Assembly: GCF_001422665.1 (NCBI RefSeq)
Contig: NZ_LMLU01000005.1
Span: 186,001 to 250,000 of the forward strand
DNA from: Arthrobacter sp. Leaf234
GTDB taxonomy: Bacteria > Actinomycetota > Actinomycetes > Actinomycetales > Micrococcaceae
Reading direction: 5' to 3'
DNA: 64,000 nt
Shown: positions 23,739 through 33,453 of the stretch, piece after piece
Layout of the letters: every line of letters begins with the position of its first letter
Numbering within the stretch: the stretch's first letter is position 1
Made by a program: the position numbers and the translations under genes
The notes under the pieces: generated by a model
Seen by the model: only the letters and a program-made list of their open reading frames with translations
Told to the model about the DNA's origin: nothing
Database searches by the model: none

Positions 23739-25435
23739 CCGACGACGACGGCGGAGGTGGCTGGGGCGGCCGTCGTCGAGTACAGCAGCGGGGCGCTTGC
23801 AGCAGACCGTCCGCGTTCGGCGCCACGAAGCTGCTCGTGGACGGCGTCCTCCACCTGCCAGTAGGTATTTCTTCGGGGACTCCGATTCGGGTCAAGGTAT
23901 CCCGGTGGAGTGAACCAAGGGATTCCGTACTTCGGTTCGACGTTCCACTTCCCTTCGTGAATCACATGATGATGCCGCGAGCACAGGAGGACGCCTTGGC
24001 TGATACTCGTTGTGCCACCTTTGGCCCAGGGCGTTATGTGGTGGGCCTCGCACCAGGTTGCCGGAATGGAGCAGTCCGGGAACGCGCAGCCCTTGTCTCT
24101 CGCAACGAGTGCCCGTCGCAGATGGGCGGGGAAGAGGCGTTGTGCCCGCCCGATGTCGAGGATCTGACCTTGTCCGCCGAGGACCATCGGAATGATGTCT
24201 GCATCACAGGCCAGCGTGCGGATGCTCCGTGCGCTCATCTGCTGCCCGAACACAGCGTGGCCGGCACGCTCCATCTGGCCAACGAGGTCGGAATAGCTGA
24301 TGGTCACCATGACCTGGGGCCGGTGTCCGGCTGCTGCGGGAAGCCTGTCGGTCGACAAAGCGATCCTGCAGGCTGCGACCAGCCCGTCGAGGAGGCTTTG
24401 CGGGCGTGTCGGCCGATCTGTATCGCCCGCGCGGATGTCGGCCACGCCGTCATCGCCGGCTTCGCTCTGGCGCCTGCCCGTGGCGCTCCCACCGACGCCA
24501 CACTCTTCGTTCTCGGCGGCCATCATGTCGGCTCTGTCTCCACCGATGATCGGGTCCCCGGTGTTCTGAAGGGTAATCACATTCCTCCTCGGATTCGTCG
24601 CGGTGTTCATGACGGTGACCAGATGCTCGAACTGCTCGTCGGTGGCGCCGATCTCCAGAAGATGCAGACCGTTGCGTCTGCCCTTGAGGAAGACACCCTG
24701 CCGTGCCTTGAGGACCTTTTCGGTGGGTTCCAGCCCGTCCTGGTTGAGCACGCCCTCCCAGCGTCGCGCGAGGACCCGCAGGAGGTCTTCGTCCGATTCG
24801 ACTGCTTGCCGCGTGAGGTGCTGCTCCATCGAAGCGAGTTGCACCGGCGTTGCGAAGGACCGCACCCGTTGCACCGCCTCATGGACGATCGAAGCAGCGC
24901 GTCCGCTGACCTGGCCCGCGCTCGTTGCAGCACCGAGGGTGCTCATCGACGCGGGAGTGGCAGAGCCGATTGCAGTGACGCCGGGCAGGAGACTTGCCGC
25001 GAGCCTCAATCGGCGGTTCGCCTCAGTGCGGCTGATGCCGAGCCGGGCCCGCAGGAAGTCAGCACAGGTCCTGAATTCGGGGCGGAACCCATCATTGTTC
25101 CGCTGTTCGGCGCCTGCTGAAGTGCTGCCGCCGTCGTTGACGTCGTCCTGCACTGTCGACAGGCTTTGCTGCGCCCGCACGCGGAGGGATCCAGCGGCCT
25201 CCTGCTCCCCGGCGCCGGTGACTCCGTGTTCCTGCGCAGCTCCAGCGGCAACGATCTGGAGATGATCGATGACCTTCGAGAGCTCTTCGATGTCCACGAG
25301 TGCTCGCACGACGTCGTGCCTGCTGAGAAGGAGGTGACGCCCCTTCAGTTCCCGCGCGAAAGCGAGCAAGTCCGACCGCATCGACTCCAGGGAGGTACCA
25401 AGTCCGTCGGAATGCTCGAGCGGTGCGATGTCCAT
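23735..25435 (-). CDS. DUF222 / HNH endonuclease (13E12 repeat family)
   Basis: 566 residues. The N-terminal two-thirds is the DUF222 region with the typical RTCADFLRARLGISRTEANRRLRLA segment. The C-terminus has an HNH nuclease core: CAFPDCSIPATWCEAHHITPWAKGG, then LLCSRHHHVIHEG, with zinc cysteines and catalytic histidines kept. This family exists in many divergent copies in actinobacterial genomes and is often considered mobile or recombination-related, although its cellular role is not established. Its 3' end abuts the dehydrogenase fragment, in keeping with recent rearrangement at this point. Confidence 0.85.
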   Translation of the reverse strand: MDIAPLEHSDGLGTSLESMRSDLLAFARELKGRHLLLSRHDVVRALVDIEELSKVIDHLQIVAAGAAQEHGVTGAGEQEAAGSLRVRAQQSLSTVQDDVNDGGSTSAGAEQRNNDGFRPEFRTCADFLRARLGISRTEANRRLRLAASLLPGVTAIGSATPASMSTLGAATSAGQVSGRAASIVHEAVQRVRSFATPVQLASMEQHLTRQAVESDEDLLRVLARRWEGVLNQDGLEPTEKVLKARQGVFLKGRRNGLHLLEIGATDEQFEHLVTVMNTATNPRRNVITLQNTGDPIIGGDRADMMAAENEECGVGGSATGRRQSEAGDDGVADIRAGDTDRPTRPQSLLDGLVAACRIALSTDRLPAAAGHRPQVMVTISYSDLVGQMERAGHAVFGQQMSARSIRTLACDADIIPMVLGGQGQILDIGRAQRLFPAHLRRALVARDKGCAFPDCSIPATWCEAHHITPWAKGGTTSISQGVLLCSRHHHVIHEGKWNVEPKYGIPWFTPPGYLDPNRSPRRNTYWQVEDAVHEQLRGAERGRSAASAPLLYSTTAAPATSAVVVG

Positions 25436-25624
25436 GCCTCATTTTATCGAACACGCGTACTATTACAGTGGGCCCGGACTCTTTGTGGAGGAGGAGTCGA
25501 GCACTCTTCCTCCACCGCCGTCGGCTGTCATCGCCGGTCGTGCCAGCGAGTCGGTGTACCGGAAAATCGCCGAGCCGTGGCGCCATCAGGCACATCTTGC
25601 TCGTACAGCCTGGGCTGAAGCCGA

Positions 25625-26503
25625 TCAGCGCTCCGTGGTCGAGAGACCATCCGCGAAGCGCATGAGCTCTGCGCCCAGCCGGCGGGCGCGGTCGGCCAAC
25701 GCCTCAGCGGTATCAACAGCAGACGGCGCCGGGCTGCCCGCCGGAACCTGCGCGACGGGCTCCCGCTGGATGTCGATGTCGAACACCACATGGTCCGGGT
25801 GGTGCCAGGTCGAGAAGACCTCGACCGGCCGCCCGTCCTGATCGAAGCTCGTTCCCTCCAGCAGGAGTACGGGGGACGACGCTTCCAGCTGCAGCAGCCG
25901 CAGCAGGTCGCCGTCGCCCGGAACCGCCCGGATCTGCCGCTTGCCGGAGGTGATGCGCACTCCGTACTTCTCACCGAGCACCTCATGGAGGGACGCATCG
26001 TGTAGGGCTTCCGCGGTCAGGTCGGCGAATGTCGGTGCCGGTAGCCACGTGTGGATGACGGCGATGGGCACGCCGTCGGCCGTCCGCAACCGCTCGAGGA
26101 AGAGGACCTGCGGCGTCGCGAGGACCGCGGTCGATGGATCGGCGTCCTGCAGGGACAATGACAGCACTTCAGTACCGACGCTCGCCCCGGTACTGCCCAG
26201 CTGTGCCGATAGCCCTGAGGTGCGGTGCACCAGCCGGTGGTGTTCCCGCCGGGGGGCAACGGTGCTGCCGCGCCCGCGGCCGCGCTCGATCAGCCCTTCA
26301 TCGGTCAGTGCACCGAGGGCCTGGCGCACCACGGACCGGGACACGCCGTAGCGCACCTGAAGCTGCGCCTCGCTGGGCAGCGAGGTGCCCGGCGGCAGTG
26401 AATGGTTCAGAATCTGCGCTCGCAAATGCCCTCGGAGCTGCAGGTGCAGCGGCTCGCTGCTCCCCGCGTCGAGGAGGCGGCCAGGGGTGTCAGGTGTGTC
26501 CAT
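25625..26503 (-). CDS. GntR family regulator, HutC/UTRA type
   Basis: 292 residues from ATG MDTPDTPG; a GTG three codons earlier is an alternative. Winged helix (about 20-90): LHLQLRGHLRAQIL…LPSEAQLQVRYGVSRSVVRQAL…EGLIERGRGRGSTV. UTRA ligand domain (about 110-250) with the family end DQDGRPVEVFSTWHHPDHVVFDID. It represses genes in response to a small metabolite. No obvious partner is adjacent: the DUF222 gene lies behind and a 47-codon gene in front. Target unknown. The gap 25436-25624 shows nothing clear. Confidence 0.85.
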   Translation of the reverse strand: MDTPDTPGRLLDAGSSEPLHLQLRGHLRAQILNHSLPPGTSLPSEAQLQVRYGVSRSVVRQALGALTDEGLIERGRGRGSTVAPRREHHRLVHRTSGLSAQLGSTGASVGTEVLSLSLQDADPSTAVLATPQVLFLERLRTADGVPIAVIHTWLPAPTFADLTAEALHDASLHEVLGEKYGVRITSGKRQIRAVPGDGDLLRLLQLEASSPVLLLEGTSFDQDGRPVEVFSTWHHPDHVVFDIDIQREPVAQVPAGSPAPSAVDTAEALADRARRLGAELMRFADGLSTTER

Positions 26504-26523
26504 CTCGACCACTGTCCCTGCCG

Positions 26524-26667
26524 TCAGGACGCAGAGTCGGACTCATCCGCCTGCGCCGGATTGTCGTCGTCGTGCTCTTCGAGGACCTTGCCGTCGTGGA
26601 CCCGCTTGAGCTCGATGCCCTCGAGGTAGCTGGGGATGGGTGGGTCGAGGTCTTCGTCGCTGGTCAT
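26524..26667 (-). CDS. Small acidic hypothetical protein
   Basis: 47 codons, MTSDEDLDPPIPSYLEGIEL… with an acidic end (EEHDDDNPAQADESDSAS). It lies 20 bases before the GntR gene on the same strand and after the terminator hairpin at 26688-26729, so it likely leads that transcript. No family recognised; a larger open frame upstream is noise. Confidence 0.5.
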   Translation of the reverse strand: MTSDEDLDPPIPSYLEGIELKRVHDGKVLEEHDDDNPAQADESDSAS

Positions 26668-26687
26668 GATTCCGATCCTAGGCGTCC

Positions 26688-26729
26688 GGAGAGGACAAGC
26701 CGCGACGGCGTCGGTGGCTTGTCCTCTCC
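26688..26729. terminator. Bidirectional hairpin
   Basis: Perfect 14-bp stem GGAGAGGACAAGCC / GGCTTGTCCTCTCC with a 14-base loop, placed after the pdxA2 stop (26765, leftward). Confidence 0.65.
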
Positions 26730-26764
26730 TGGTCGTCGGGCACGGTGGTTCACCGCGGGAAGAC

Positions 26765-27790
26765 CTACTTCTTCTGCGCGGTCCGCCAGACGTGATCCCA
26801 CCCCGGGGCCAGCGCGGCGGCCCGGCGCATCGACAGCACGAGGCTCGCTTCACGGGCGATGCCCTGCCCGGCGATGTCGAACGCCGTGCCGTGGTCCACC
26901 GAGACGCGGACGACGGGCAGGCCGACGGTGATGTTCACGCCGTCGTCGCCGTAGACCGCCTTGAAGGGTGCGTGGCCCTGATCGTGATAGCAGGCGATGA
27001 CCATGTTCCACTTACCCTTCACCGCGGCGGGGATGAGGGCGTCCGCGGGGATGGGCCCGTGCACGTTGATGCCCTTCTCGCGGGCGGCGGCGACGGCGGG
27101 GGCGAGGATGTCGGCGTCCTCGTCGCCGAACAGGCGATTCTCGCCGGCATGCGGGTTGAGACCGGCGAGGCCGATCGGCTCGTCCGGGTTGCCGAGCGCC
27201 TTGGTGAACGCACTCACGAGCTCGATGACGTTGCCGGTGCGCTCCGGCGTGACGTCCTCGATGGCCTGCCGCAGGGAGACGTGGGTGGTGAGGTGGAAGA
27301 AGTAGAGATCGCCCGCGGAGAGGACGAGGCTGAAGTTCTCCACGCCGAACTCGTGTGCGAGCAGCTCCGTGTGGCCGGGCCACTTGTGCCCGCCGGCATG
27401 CATCGCGGCCTTGTTGAGCGGCGCGGTGACGATGCCCTGGACCTTGCCCTCGCGGGCCAGACGGCAGGCCTCGACGACGAAGCGGTAGGAGCCGTCGCCG
27501 GCGGCGGGGCTGAGCTCGCCGAGCGTCACGTCGGCCAAGGACGGGCCGGTCTGCAGGAGTTCGATGATGCCGGGCTCGTTCGTCGCGTCCTCGATCGAGG
27601 ACAGCACGCGGACCTTGTCCGGATCCCCGCCCACGTTGGTGACGCCCTGGCGCATGGCGGCCTCATCACCGATGACGACGGGCCTGCACTCCTGCCGGAC
27701 GTCGTCGTGCCCGAGGAGGGATTTCGCGGTGATCTCCGGTCCGATGCCGGCGACGTCGCCGAGGGTGACGGCGAGGGTGGGGATGCTCAC
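26765..27790 (-). CDS. pdxA2: PdxA2-type 4-phospho-D-threonate/erythronate dehydrogenase
   Basis: 341 residues from a GTG start that overlaps the stop of the kinase gene (GTGA, 27787-27790). PdxA family metal histidines are in WPGHTELLAHEF, LNPHAGENRLFGDED and CYHDQGHAPFK. When next to a DUF1537 kinase, PdxA homologues oxidise and decarboxylate 4-phospho-D-threonate or -erythronate to dihydroxyacetone phosphate rather than making vitamin B6. The kinase and a KdgT-type permease precede it, which supports that role. Both upstream genes are damaged here, so the pathway may no longer work. Confidence 0.82.
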   Translation of the reverse strand: MSIPTLAVTLGDVAGIGPEITAKSLLGHDDVRQECRPVVIGDEAAMRQGVTNVGGDPDKVRVLSSIEDATNEPGIIELLQTGPSLADVTLGELSPAAGDGSYRFVVEACRLAREGKVQGIVTAPLNKAAMHAGGHKWPGHTELLAHEFGVENFSLVLSAGDLYFFHLTTHVSLRQAIEDVTPERTGNVIELVSAFTKALGNPDEPIGLAGLNPHAGENRLFGDEDADILAPAVAAAREKGINVHGPIPADALIPAAVKGKWNMVIACYHDQGHAPFKAVYGDDGVNITVGLPVVRVSVDHGTAFDIAGQGIAREASLVLSMRRAAALAPGWDHVWRTAQKK

Positions 27791-29085
27791 GAGGATGCCT
27801 CCGTTGAGTGGGCGAGGGTGGTGGTCAATGTCCGGGTGAGTTCGGTGACGGTATCGAGCAGGGCCGTGACCGGCCCGAAGCCGCCGGCCTTCGTGACGAC
27901 AATCTTTCCAGCCGCGGTGCCGCCTTCGACGACGCCGACCGGGATGCCCTCCTGGATGGCACCGGTGATGCGCAGTGCCTGGGCGCGCGTGGCGTCGAGG
28001 ACGGCGCGGGCTCCATCGCCGCCGACGAGCACCAGGGCGCCGACGGACGCGCGGGCCAGGGCCTGCTGCACCACCGACGCGAGACTGTTCGCGATGGCGG
28101 CGCCGCTGAGGGTCTCGGAGCCACCGACCGCCTCGGGTGAGGTGATGACGACGACCTGCGGCAGGGACTCCGGGACCTCGAGTTCTCCGGCCGCCCACTG
28201 GGAGAGCCGGTTCGGCTGGTCGAGCAGCGATTCGTCGGGCTGCAGGATGCGGAGCTCGGCCGGGTCCAGCTGGGTGCGCAGGTGGTCGGTCTGGGCACGG
28301 GCGACGTCGTGCAGCGAACTGACGACGACGACGATCCGCTACCCCTGCGCGGCGGGTCCCGCTTCGGCTGACGTGTGCACTGCTCCGGCGTCGGCCCAGG
28401 CGGCTGCCATCGCTGCGGCGAGGCCGGCCGACCCGGCGGGGATCGCCGTCGGGCCCACGACGACGAGCGCGGCCGCGAGGGTGCGGAGGTCGTCATCGGA
28501 CGCCGCGTTGACGACCACGACGCCGCTACCCGCCGCGTCCCGAAGGGCCTGTGCATCCCGGTCAGCCGAGCCGCTGAGGCTGATCGTCGTCGTGCCGGGC
28601 AGGAGCTGCGAGAACTCGCTCGTCGGGACCGGCGTGACCGGGTCGCGGCCCGCGGGGGAGTCCTCGACCGGTCCGCCGTGGACGCGCAGCAGGCCGTCCT
28701 CGATGGTCCGCCCCATGGCCGGGTAGGCCGGGCATACGACGGCGAAGCAGCCGGGGTGCTGCTCCTGCCACGCGTCGAGCGCTCCGGCCACCTGCGCCTG
28801 GACGCTGCCGCGCATGGTGGAGTCGATCTTCAGGTACAGGCGGTCGGCTCCCGCGGTGACGAGGTTCCTGATGGCGCTCGCCGTCCCCTGACGGGCGGTG
28901 GCGGAGTCCAGGGCGCGGGCGTCGGTGTTCACGGCCAGTGCGCTGCCCGGAAGTACCGAGTCCGGGAGCAGTTCGCCCAACAGCAGGCGGGAGGACCAGC
29001 CGGTGCGGGAGAACTGGACCACGGAGTCGGTGGCGCCGGTGACGTCGTCGGCCGCAATGCCGACGATGGGTGCGGAAGGTGTCAC
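27787..29085 (-). pseudogene. dtnK: Four-carbon acid sugar kinase (DUF1537) interrupted by an in-frame TAG
   Basis: The reading frame spans 433 codons with the usual two-domain plan. The N-terminal part is IVGIAADDVTGATDSVVQFSRTG. The C-terminal ATP-binding part contains VGALVLVGGDGARAVLDA and VVTKAGGFGP. An amber codon at 28339-28341 sits in the same frame just after the first domain (GPAAQG-stop-RIVVVVSSLHDVARA). Homology continues without frame change, so this is a point nonsense mutation or a sequencing error, not a frameshift. The GTG start overlaps the kdgT stop and its own stop overlaps pdxA2, so the operon order is intact. The expected reaction is phosphorylation of D-threonate or erythronate. 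Confidence 0.82.
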
Positions 29086-30060
29086 GGCCGGTCGTCGTCC
29101 TGCGTCCGACGAGGACGGTCGGTCGGCGCCGACGGGTCACCTGCGGGTGGGAGCTCGGAGGCGGACGTCGGGGTGACTGCTACGGCGTCGTCCGTATCCA
29201 GCCCGCCTTGGCGCTTGAGCACCCAGGTGGCCAGCAGCGGGGCGAAGATCGCGGTGACGAGCACGGCGGAGGCGACCTGCGCCGTCGCGACCTCGACGAA
29301 CGGGGAGAAGCTTGGGTCCGCTGCGGCGACGATCGCCGGGGTCGCGATCGAATTGCCGGCCGTGGTGGCGGAGGCGATGCCGATGCCGGACTTGGCGCCG
29401 CGACGCAGGACGAAGCGGTAGCCGATGTAGACGAGGGCGCCGGTGATGAGGGTGGCGGCGATGCCGACGAAGATGCCGCTGATGCCGCCGGCGATGACGT
29501 TGCGGAGGTCGATGCCGGTGCCGAGGGCGAAGGCGAAGAACGGGATAACGATGTTCGGTACGGGCCGCATGACCTCGGTCCACTTGGCGTCGAGGTTGCC
29601 GACGATGAAGCCGAGGATCAGGGGGATGACGGCGGCGAGGAGGGTGAGGAAGGGGATGTTGCCGAGGCCGGACATGCCGAGGAAGAGCAGGGTGAAGAAG
29701 GGGCCGTCGTTGATGGCCGAGGCCATGTAGGCGCCGCGGTCGCGGTAGTCGTCGTAGCGGCCGGTGAAGGCGAGCCAGGGCCGCCGTTGCTGTTGTCGAA
29801 GGATGCCAGCAGGGCGAGGATCGAGATGCCGAGGATGCCCTCGACGCCGACGACGAGGCCGAGGCCCGCGACGAGGGCGGCGGGGATGATCGTCTTGAAC
29901 AGCAGGACCACGCCGGTGGTCGCGAGCACGGGACCGAAGGCCTTGGCGGTGATCTGCATGCCGGTGGCGAAGGTCAGGACGGCGATCAGCGGCAGGGACG
30001 AGTCGGCGAACAGGGCGGTGGTGAAGCTGCCGCGCTTCATCACGAGGTCGATCGCGCTCC
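29082..30060 (-). pseudogene. kdgT: KdgT-type permease, frameshifted and truncated at its 5' end
   Basis: Two frames together give a 2-keto-3-deoxygluconate permease-like protein. The N-proximal part (SSLPLIAVLTFATGMQITAKAF … LLASFDNSNGG) is in one frame; the rest (WLAFTGRYDDYRDRGAYM … KSGIGIASATTAGN) is in the next. One base is missing at about 29776-29785, where the family has GGLWLAFTGR. The first helix or so of the family is absent, replaced at about 30060 by the promoter region of hsdM. The permease probably served the threonate/erythronate genes downstream. Loss of the start is best explained by arrival of the restriction island. Confidence 0.78.
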
Positions 30061-30128
30061 CGTGTACCCGCAAACTCCGCCGGTACGATGACGGTAAGCG
30101 CCAGCAAACAGAACCATTGGGGAGAGCC

Positions 30129-32096
30129 TTGCCATCTGCAGGAACCAACAACTATGCCAACTTCATCTGGAACATCGCGGATCTCCTCCGAGGCTCCTAT
30201 CGTCCGCACCAGTACGGCTCTATAATTCTTCCGTTTACCGTCCTGCGCCGCATCGACGCCGTGCTCGCGGAAACAAAGGACGCTGTCCTCGAGGAGTACG
30301 ACGCGAAGAAGGACGGCGCCATCCCGTTGACCGTTCTCCTGCCGCGCAAGTCGAAGCATTCGTTCTACAACACCTCCCGTTACGACTTCGCCAAACTCAC
30401 CAGTGACGCCGACAACATCCGCGACAATTTGCTCGATTACATCCGCGGGTTTTCGGACAACGTCCGGGACATCTTCGAGAAGTACAAGCTCGAGGAACGC
30501 CTTGAGGAACTCCACGACCACAACCTGCTCTTCCTCATCGTCCAGCAGTTCGCCGCCGTGGATCTCCACCCCGATACGGTGTCCAATGCCGAGATGGGTC
30601 TGATCTTCGAGGAACTCATCCGGAAGTTCGCCGAGACCTCGAACGAGACTGCTGGCGAGCACTTCACGCCCCGCGAGGTCATCCACCTCATGGTGGACCT
30701 GCTCTTTGCGCCCGATGACGAGGACCTCCACCAACCCAACATCGTCCGCTCCGTCTACGACCCGACGGCCGGGACCGGCGGCATGCTCTCCGTCTCGGAG
30801 GAACGGATCCGCGACGGCAACCCCGATGCCACGCTGATGCTCGCCGGGCAGGAGATCAACCCCGAGTCGTACGCCATTTGTAAGGCGGACATGGTCATTA
30901 AGGGCCAAGACGTCGGCGCGATCGTTCTCGGCGACACCCTGATCGACGACGGGCACCTCGGCAAGACCTTCAACTACTGCCTCTCGAACCCTCCATTCGG
31001 CGTGGACTGGAAAAAGGCCCAGCCCACCGTGGAGAAGGAACACCGTGAGCAGGGCTACGACGGCCGCTTCGGCCCCGGTCTGCCGCGCGTCTCCGACGGC
31101 TCGCTGCTGTTCCTGCTGCACCTAATTAAGAAGATGCGTCCGGCGCGTGACGGCGGTGGCCGGGCGGCCATCGTGCTCAACGGCTCACCACTTTTCACCG
31201 GCGGTGCTGGCTCGGGTGAATCCGAGATCCGCCGTTACGTGCTGGAGCACGACCTCCTTGAGGCCATCATTGCCCTGCCCACGGACATGTTCTACAACAC
31301 CGGCATCGCCACCTACGTCTGGGTGCTCACCAACCGAAAGGTCGCCGAGCGCAAGGGCAATGTTCAGCTGGTCGACGGCACCGGTTTCTTCGAAAAGATG
31401 CGCAAGAGCTTGGGGTCCAAGCGCAAGCAGCTCGGGACGGTGGACATCGACCACATCGTGAAGTTGTACGGGAACCACGCGGACGACGGTGAGGGGTACA
31501 GCAAGATCTTCGACAATCAGGACTTCGGCTACCGCACCATTACGATCGAACGTCCGTTGCGTCTCAACTTCACTGCAACGCCAGAGCGCGTCGCAGAGGC
31601 ACTTGCGGTAAAGGCCATCGCTAAGCTCGGTGAGGGTCAGGTCGCGGCGCTGCGCGAAGTCCTCGGCGGCATGGACCAAGAAATGATCTGGAAAAGCCGA
31701 GACAGCTTCATCGCGGAGCTCCGCGCAGCTGTCCGCAACGCTGGCCTGGCTCTGACCCCGGCACAGTACAAGGCGCTGGCTGCCGGTCTTGCCATGCATG
31801 ATGACGACGCCGGCATCTGCACCGATACAAAAGGTCAGCCCGAGTCCGACGCCGACCTGCGCGACACAGAGAACGTACCGCTCCACGAGGACATCCACGA
31901 GTACTTCGAGCGTGAGGTGAAACCCTTCGCTCCGGATGCCTGGATTGATGAGGCCAAGACCAAGGTGGGCTACGAAATTCCCTTCACGAGGCACTTCTAC
32001 AAGTACCAGGAGCCCCGTCCGCTCGAAGAGATTGACGCCGACTTGGATGCTGTTCTCGGCCGCATTCGTGCGCGTCTGGAGAAGGTGCACGTGTGA
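30129..32096 (+). CDS. hsdM: Type I restriction-modification, DNA methyltransferase subunit
   Basis: 655 residues starting at TTG with a GGGGAG Shine-Dalgarno eight bases upstream. HsdM N-terminal helical domain (NNYANFIWNIADLLRG…YGSIILPFTVLRRID), S-adenosylmethionine motif DPTAGTGGML (about 213-222) and N6-adenine motif LSNPPFGVDW (about 284-293). With HsdS it methylates adenine in the recognition site, and with HsdR it cuts unmodified DNA. The C-terminal 150 residues are an extension seen in large HsdM forms. It overlaps hsdS by GTGA. Confidence 0.92.
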   Translation: MPSAGTNNYANFIWNIADLLRGSYRPHQYGSIILPFTVLRRIDAVLAETKDAVLEEYDAKKDGAIPLTVLLPRKSKHSFYNTSRYDFAKLTSDADNIRDNLLDYIRGFSDNVRDIFEKYKLEERLEELHDHNLLFLIVQQFAAVDLHPDTVSNAEMGLIFEELIRKFAETSNETAGEHFTPREVIHLMVDLLFAPDDEDLHQPNIVRSVYDPTAGTGGMLSVSEERIRDGNPDATLMLAGQEINPESYAICKADMVIKGQDVGAIVLGDTLIDDGHLGKTFNYCLSNPPFGVDWKKAQPTVEKEHREQGYDGRFGPGLPRVSDGSLLFLLHLIKKMRPARDGGGRAAIVLNGSPLFTGGAGSGESEIRRYVLEHDLLEAIIALPTDMFYNTGIATYVWVLTNRKVAERKGNVQLVDGTGFFEKMRKSLGSKRKQLGTVDIDHIVKLYGNHADDGEGYSKIFDNQDFGYRTITIERPLRLNFTATPERVAEALAVKAIAKLGEGQVAALREVLGGMDQEMIWKSRDSFIAELRAAVRNAGLALTPAQYKALAAGLAMHDDDAGICTDTKGQPESDADLRDTENVPLHEDIHEYFEREVKPFAPDAWIDEAKTKVGYEIPFTRHFYKYQEPRPLEEIDADLDAVLGRIRARLEKVHV

Positions 32097-33451
32097 CGAC
32101 GCTGAAGCCGTATCCGGAGTATGTGAAGAGCGATATTGGGTGGGTAGAAATACTGCCCAGCCACTGGGAGTCTGGGTCGTTGCGTCGATTGGCGAATATA
32201 TATGCGGGAGGAACGCCTGACCGCAGCCGTCCAGACTTCTGGCAGCACGGGTCCGTGCCTTGGATAAATTCAGGAGCTGTCAATGATTGGGTAATTACAA
32301 AACCTTCCGCGCTGATAAGCGAGGAAGCAGTACGGTTGAGTAGTACCCGCTGGGTGCCCGCTAAGTCGGTCGTGATTGCCTTGGCCGGGCAAGGCAAAAC
32401 AAAGGGCCTACCCGCAAGATTAGAAATCCCTACAACGTGTAATCAATCGATGGCAGCAATTGTTCCAAACAAATTTGCTAATTACCGATTCCTCCAGTTC
32501 TGGATTCTGGCCAATTATCAATCGGTGCGGAACCTTGCCGGCGGGGATCTTCGCGATGGTCTGAACCTTCAGCACATTGGATCAATCGGCGTGCCGATTC
32601 CTCCAATCACAGAGCAACAAGCCATTGCTTGTTTCCTCGACCATGAAACGGCTGAGATCGACGAGTTCATTGCTGACCAGCAACAGCTGATCCGCCTTTT
32701 GAACGAGCGACGGGCCGCCACCATCACTCAAGCGGTCACGAGGGGCCTCGACGACCGTGTGTCAGTCGAATACGGCGGTATCGACTGGCTGGGCAAAATT
32801 CCGCAGCACTGGACGCGCAGTACTTTATCCCGATTAGGCATGTCCCAAGAATCGGGTACGAGTGTGAACGGCTACGGCGACCCAGCTGAGGACGAAACGA
32901 TCGGTGTTTTGAGGACAAGCTGTGTGTCTAAGGGATACTTTGATTCTCGTGAGAACAAGACAGTTGTAACTGATGACATACCGCGGGTTTCTTGTTTAGT
33001 GCGCAAAGGGGCGTTGATAGTTAATCGTGCTAATACACCCTCATTAGTCGGCAGTGTCGGTTATGTCGATTCGACACACTCAAACCTCTACCTGTCCGAT
33101 AAGCTTTGGCAAATCGACTTCTCGCTCGCCCACAATCGATTCATCTACTGGTGGAGTAAGTCTCCCGCTTATAAGGCGCAACTGCAATTCCACCGGGTCG
33201 GTGTCAGCGTCAGTATGCAGAACCTAAGTTTTGCCGATTTTAGGCATTTCGACATCGCACTCCCAAGCGTAGCGGAGCAGCAAAACATTGTTGACTACCT
33301 TGATCTTGAGACTGCGGAGATTGACGCAACCATTGCCGACGCGAAGGAAGCCATAGAGCTTTCGAAAGAACGCCGCGCGGCCCTGATCTCGGCCGCCGTC
33401 ACGGGGAAGATCGACGTCAGGGACCACCCGGCAGCGAAGGGGGCCGCATAA
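32093..33451 (+). CDS. hsdS: Type I restriction-modification, specificity subunit
   Basis: 452 residues with the duplicated HsdS plan: target domain 1 (about 10-170, beginning WVEILPSHWE), a coiled-coil spacer (PPITEQQAIACFLDHETAEIDEFI), target domain 2 (about 220-390, beginning WLGKIPQHWT) and a second spacer (PSVAEQQNIVDYLDLETAEIDATI). Two different half-sites are therefore read. Base composition is clearly more AT-rich than the flanking hsdM and hsdR, especially in the target domains, as expected for parts that are exchanged between strains. GTG start overlapping the hsdM stop. Confidence 0.92.
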   Translation: MTTLKPYPEYVKSDIGWVEILPSHWESGSLRRLANIYAGGTPDRSRPDFWQHGSVPWINSGAVNDWVITKPSALISEEAVRLSSTRWVPAKSVVIALAGQGKTKGLPARLEIPTTCNQSMAAIVPNKFANYRFLQFWILANYQSVRNLAGGDLRDGLNLQHIGSIGVPIPPITEQQAIACFLDHETAEIDEFIADQQQLIRLLNERRAATITQAVTRGLDDRVSVEYGGIDWLGKIPQHWTRSTLSRLGMSQESGTSVNGYGDPAEDETIGVLRTSCVSKGYFDSRENKTVVTDDIPRVSCLVRKGALIVNRANTPSLVGSVGYVDSTHSNLYLSDKLWQIDFSLAHNRFIYWWSKSPAYKAQLQFHRVGVSVSMQNLSFADFRHFDIALPSVAEQQNIVDYLDLETAEIDATIADAKEAIELSKERRAALISAAVTGKIDVRDHPAAKGAA

Positions 33452-33453
33452 CC

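Noticed and set aside
24010-25618. Several rightward frames opposite the DUF222 gene
   Set aside because: They are antisense to the HNH protein and lack ribosome sites and family motifs.
28339-28341. Programmed amber readthrough or an unusual amino acid at TAG in dtnK
   Set aside because: No dedicated machinery or conserved downstream structure is visible, and the neighbouring kdgT is also broken, so simple decay or a read error is the better explanation.
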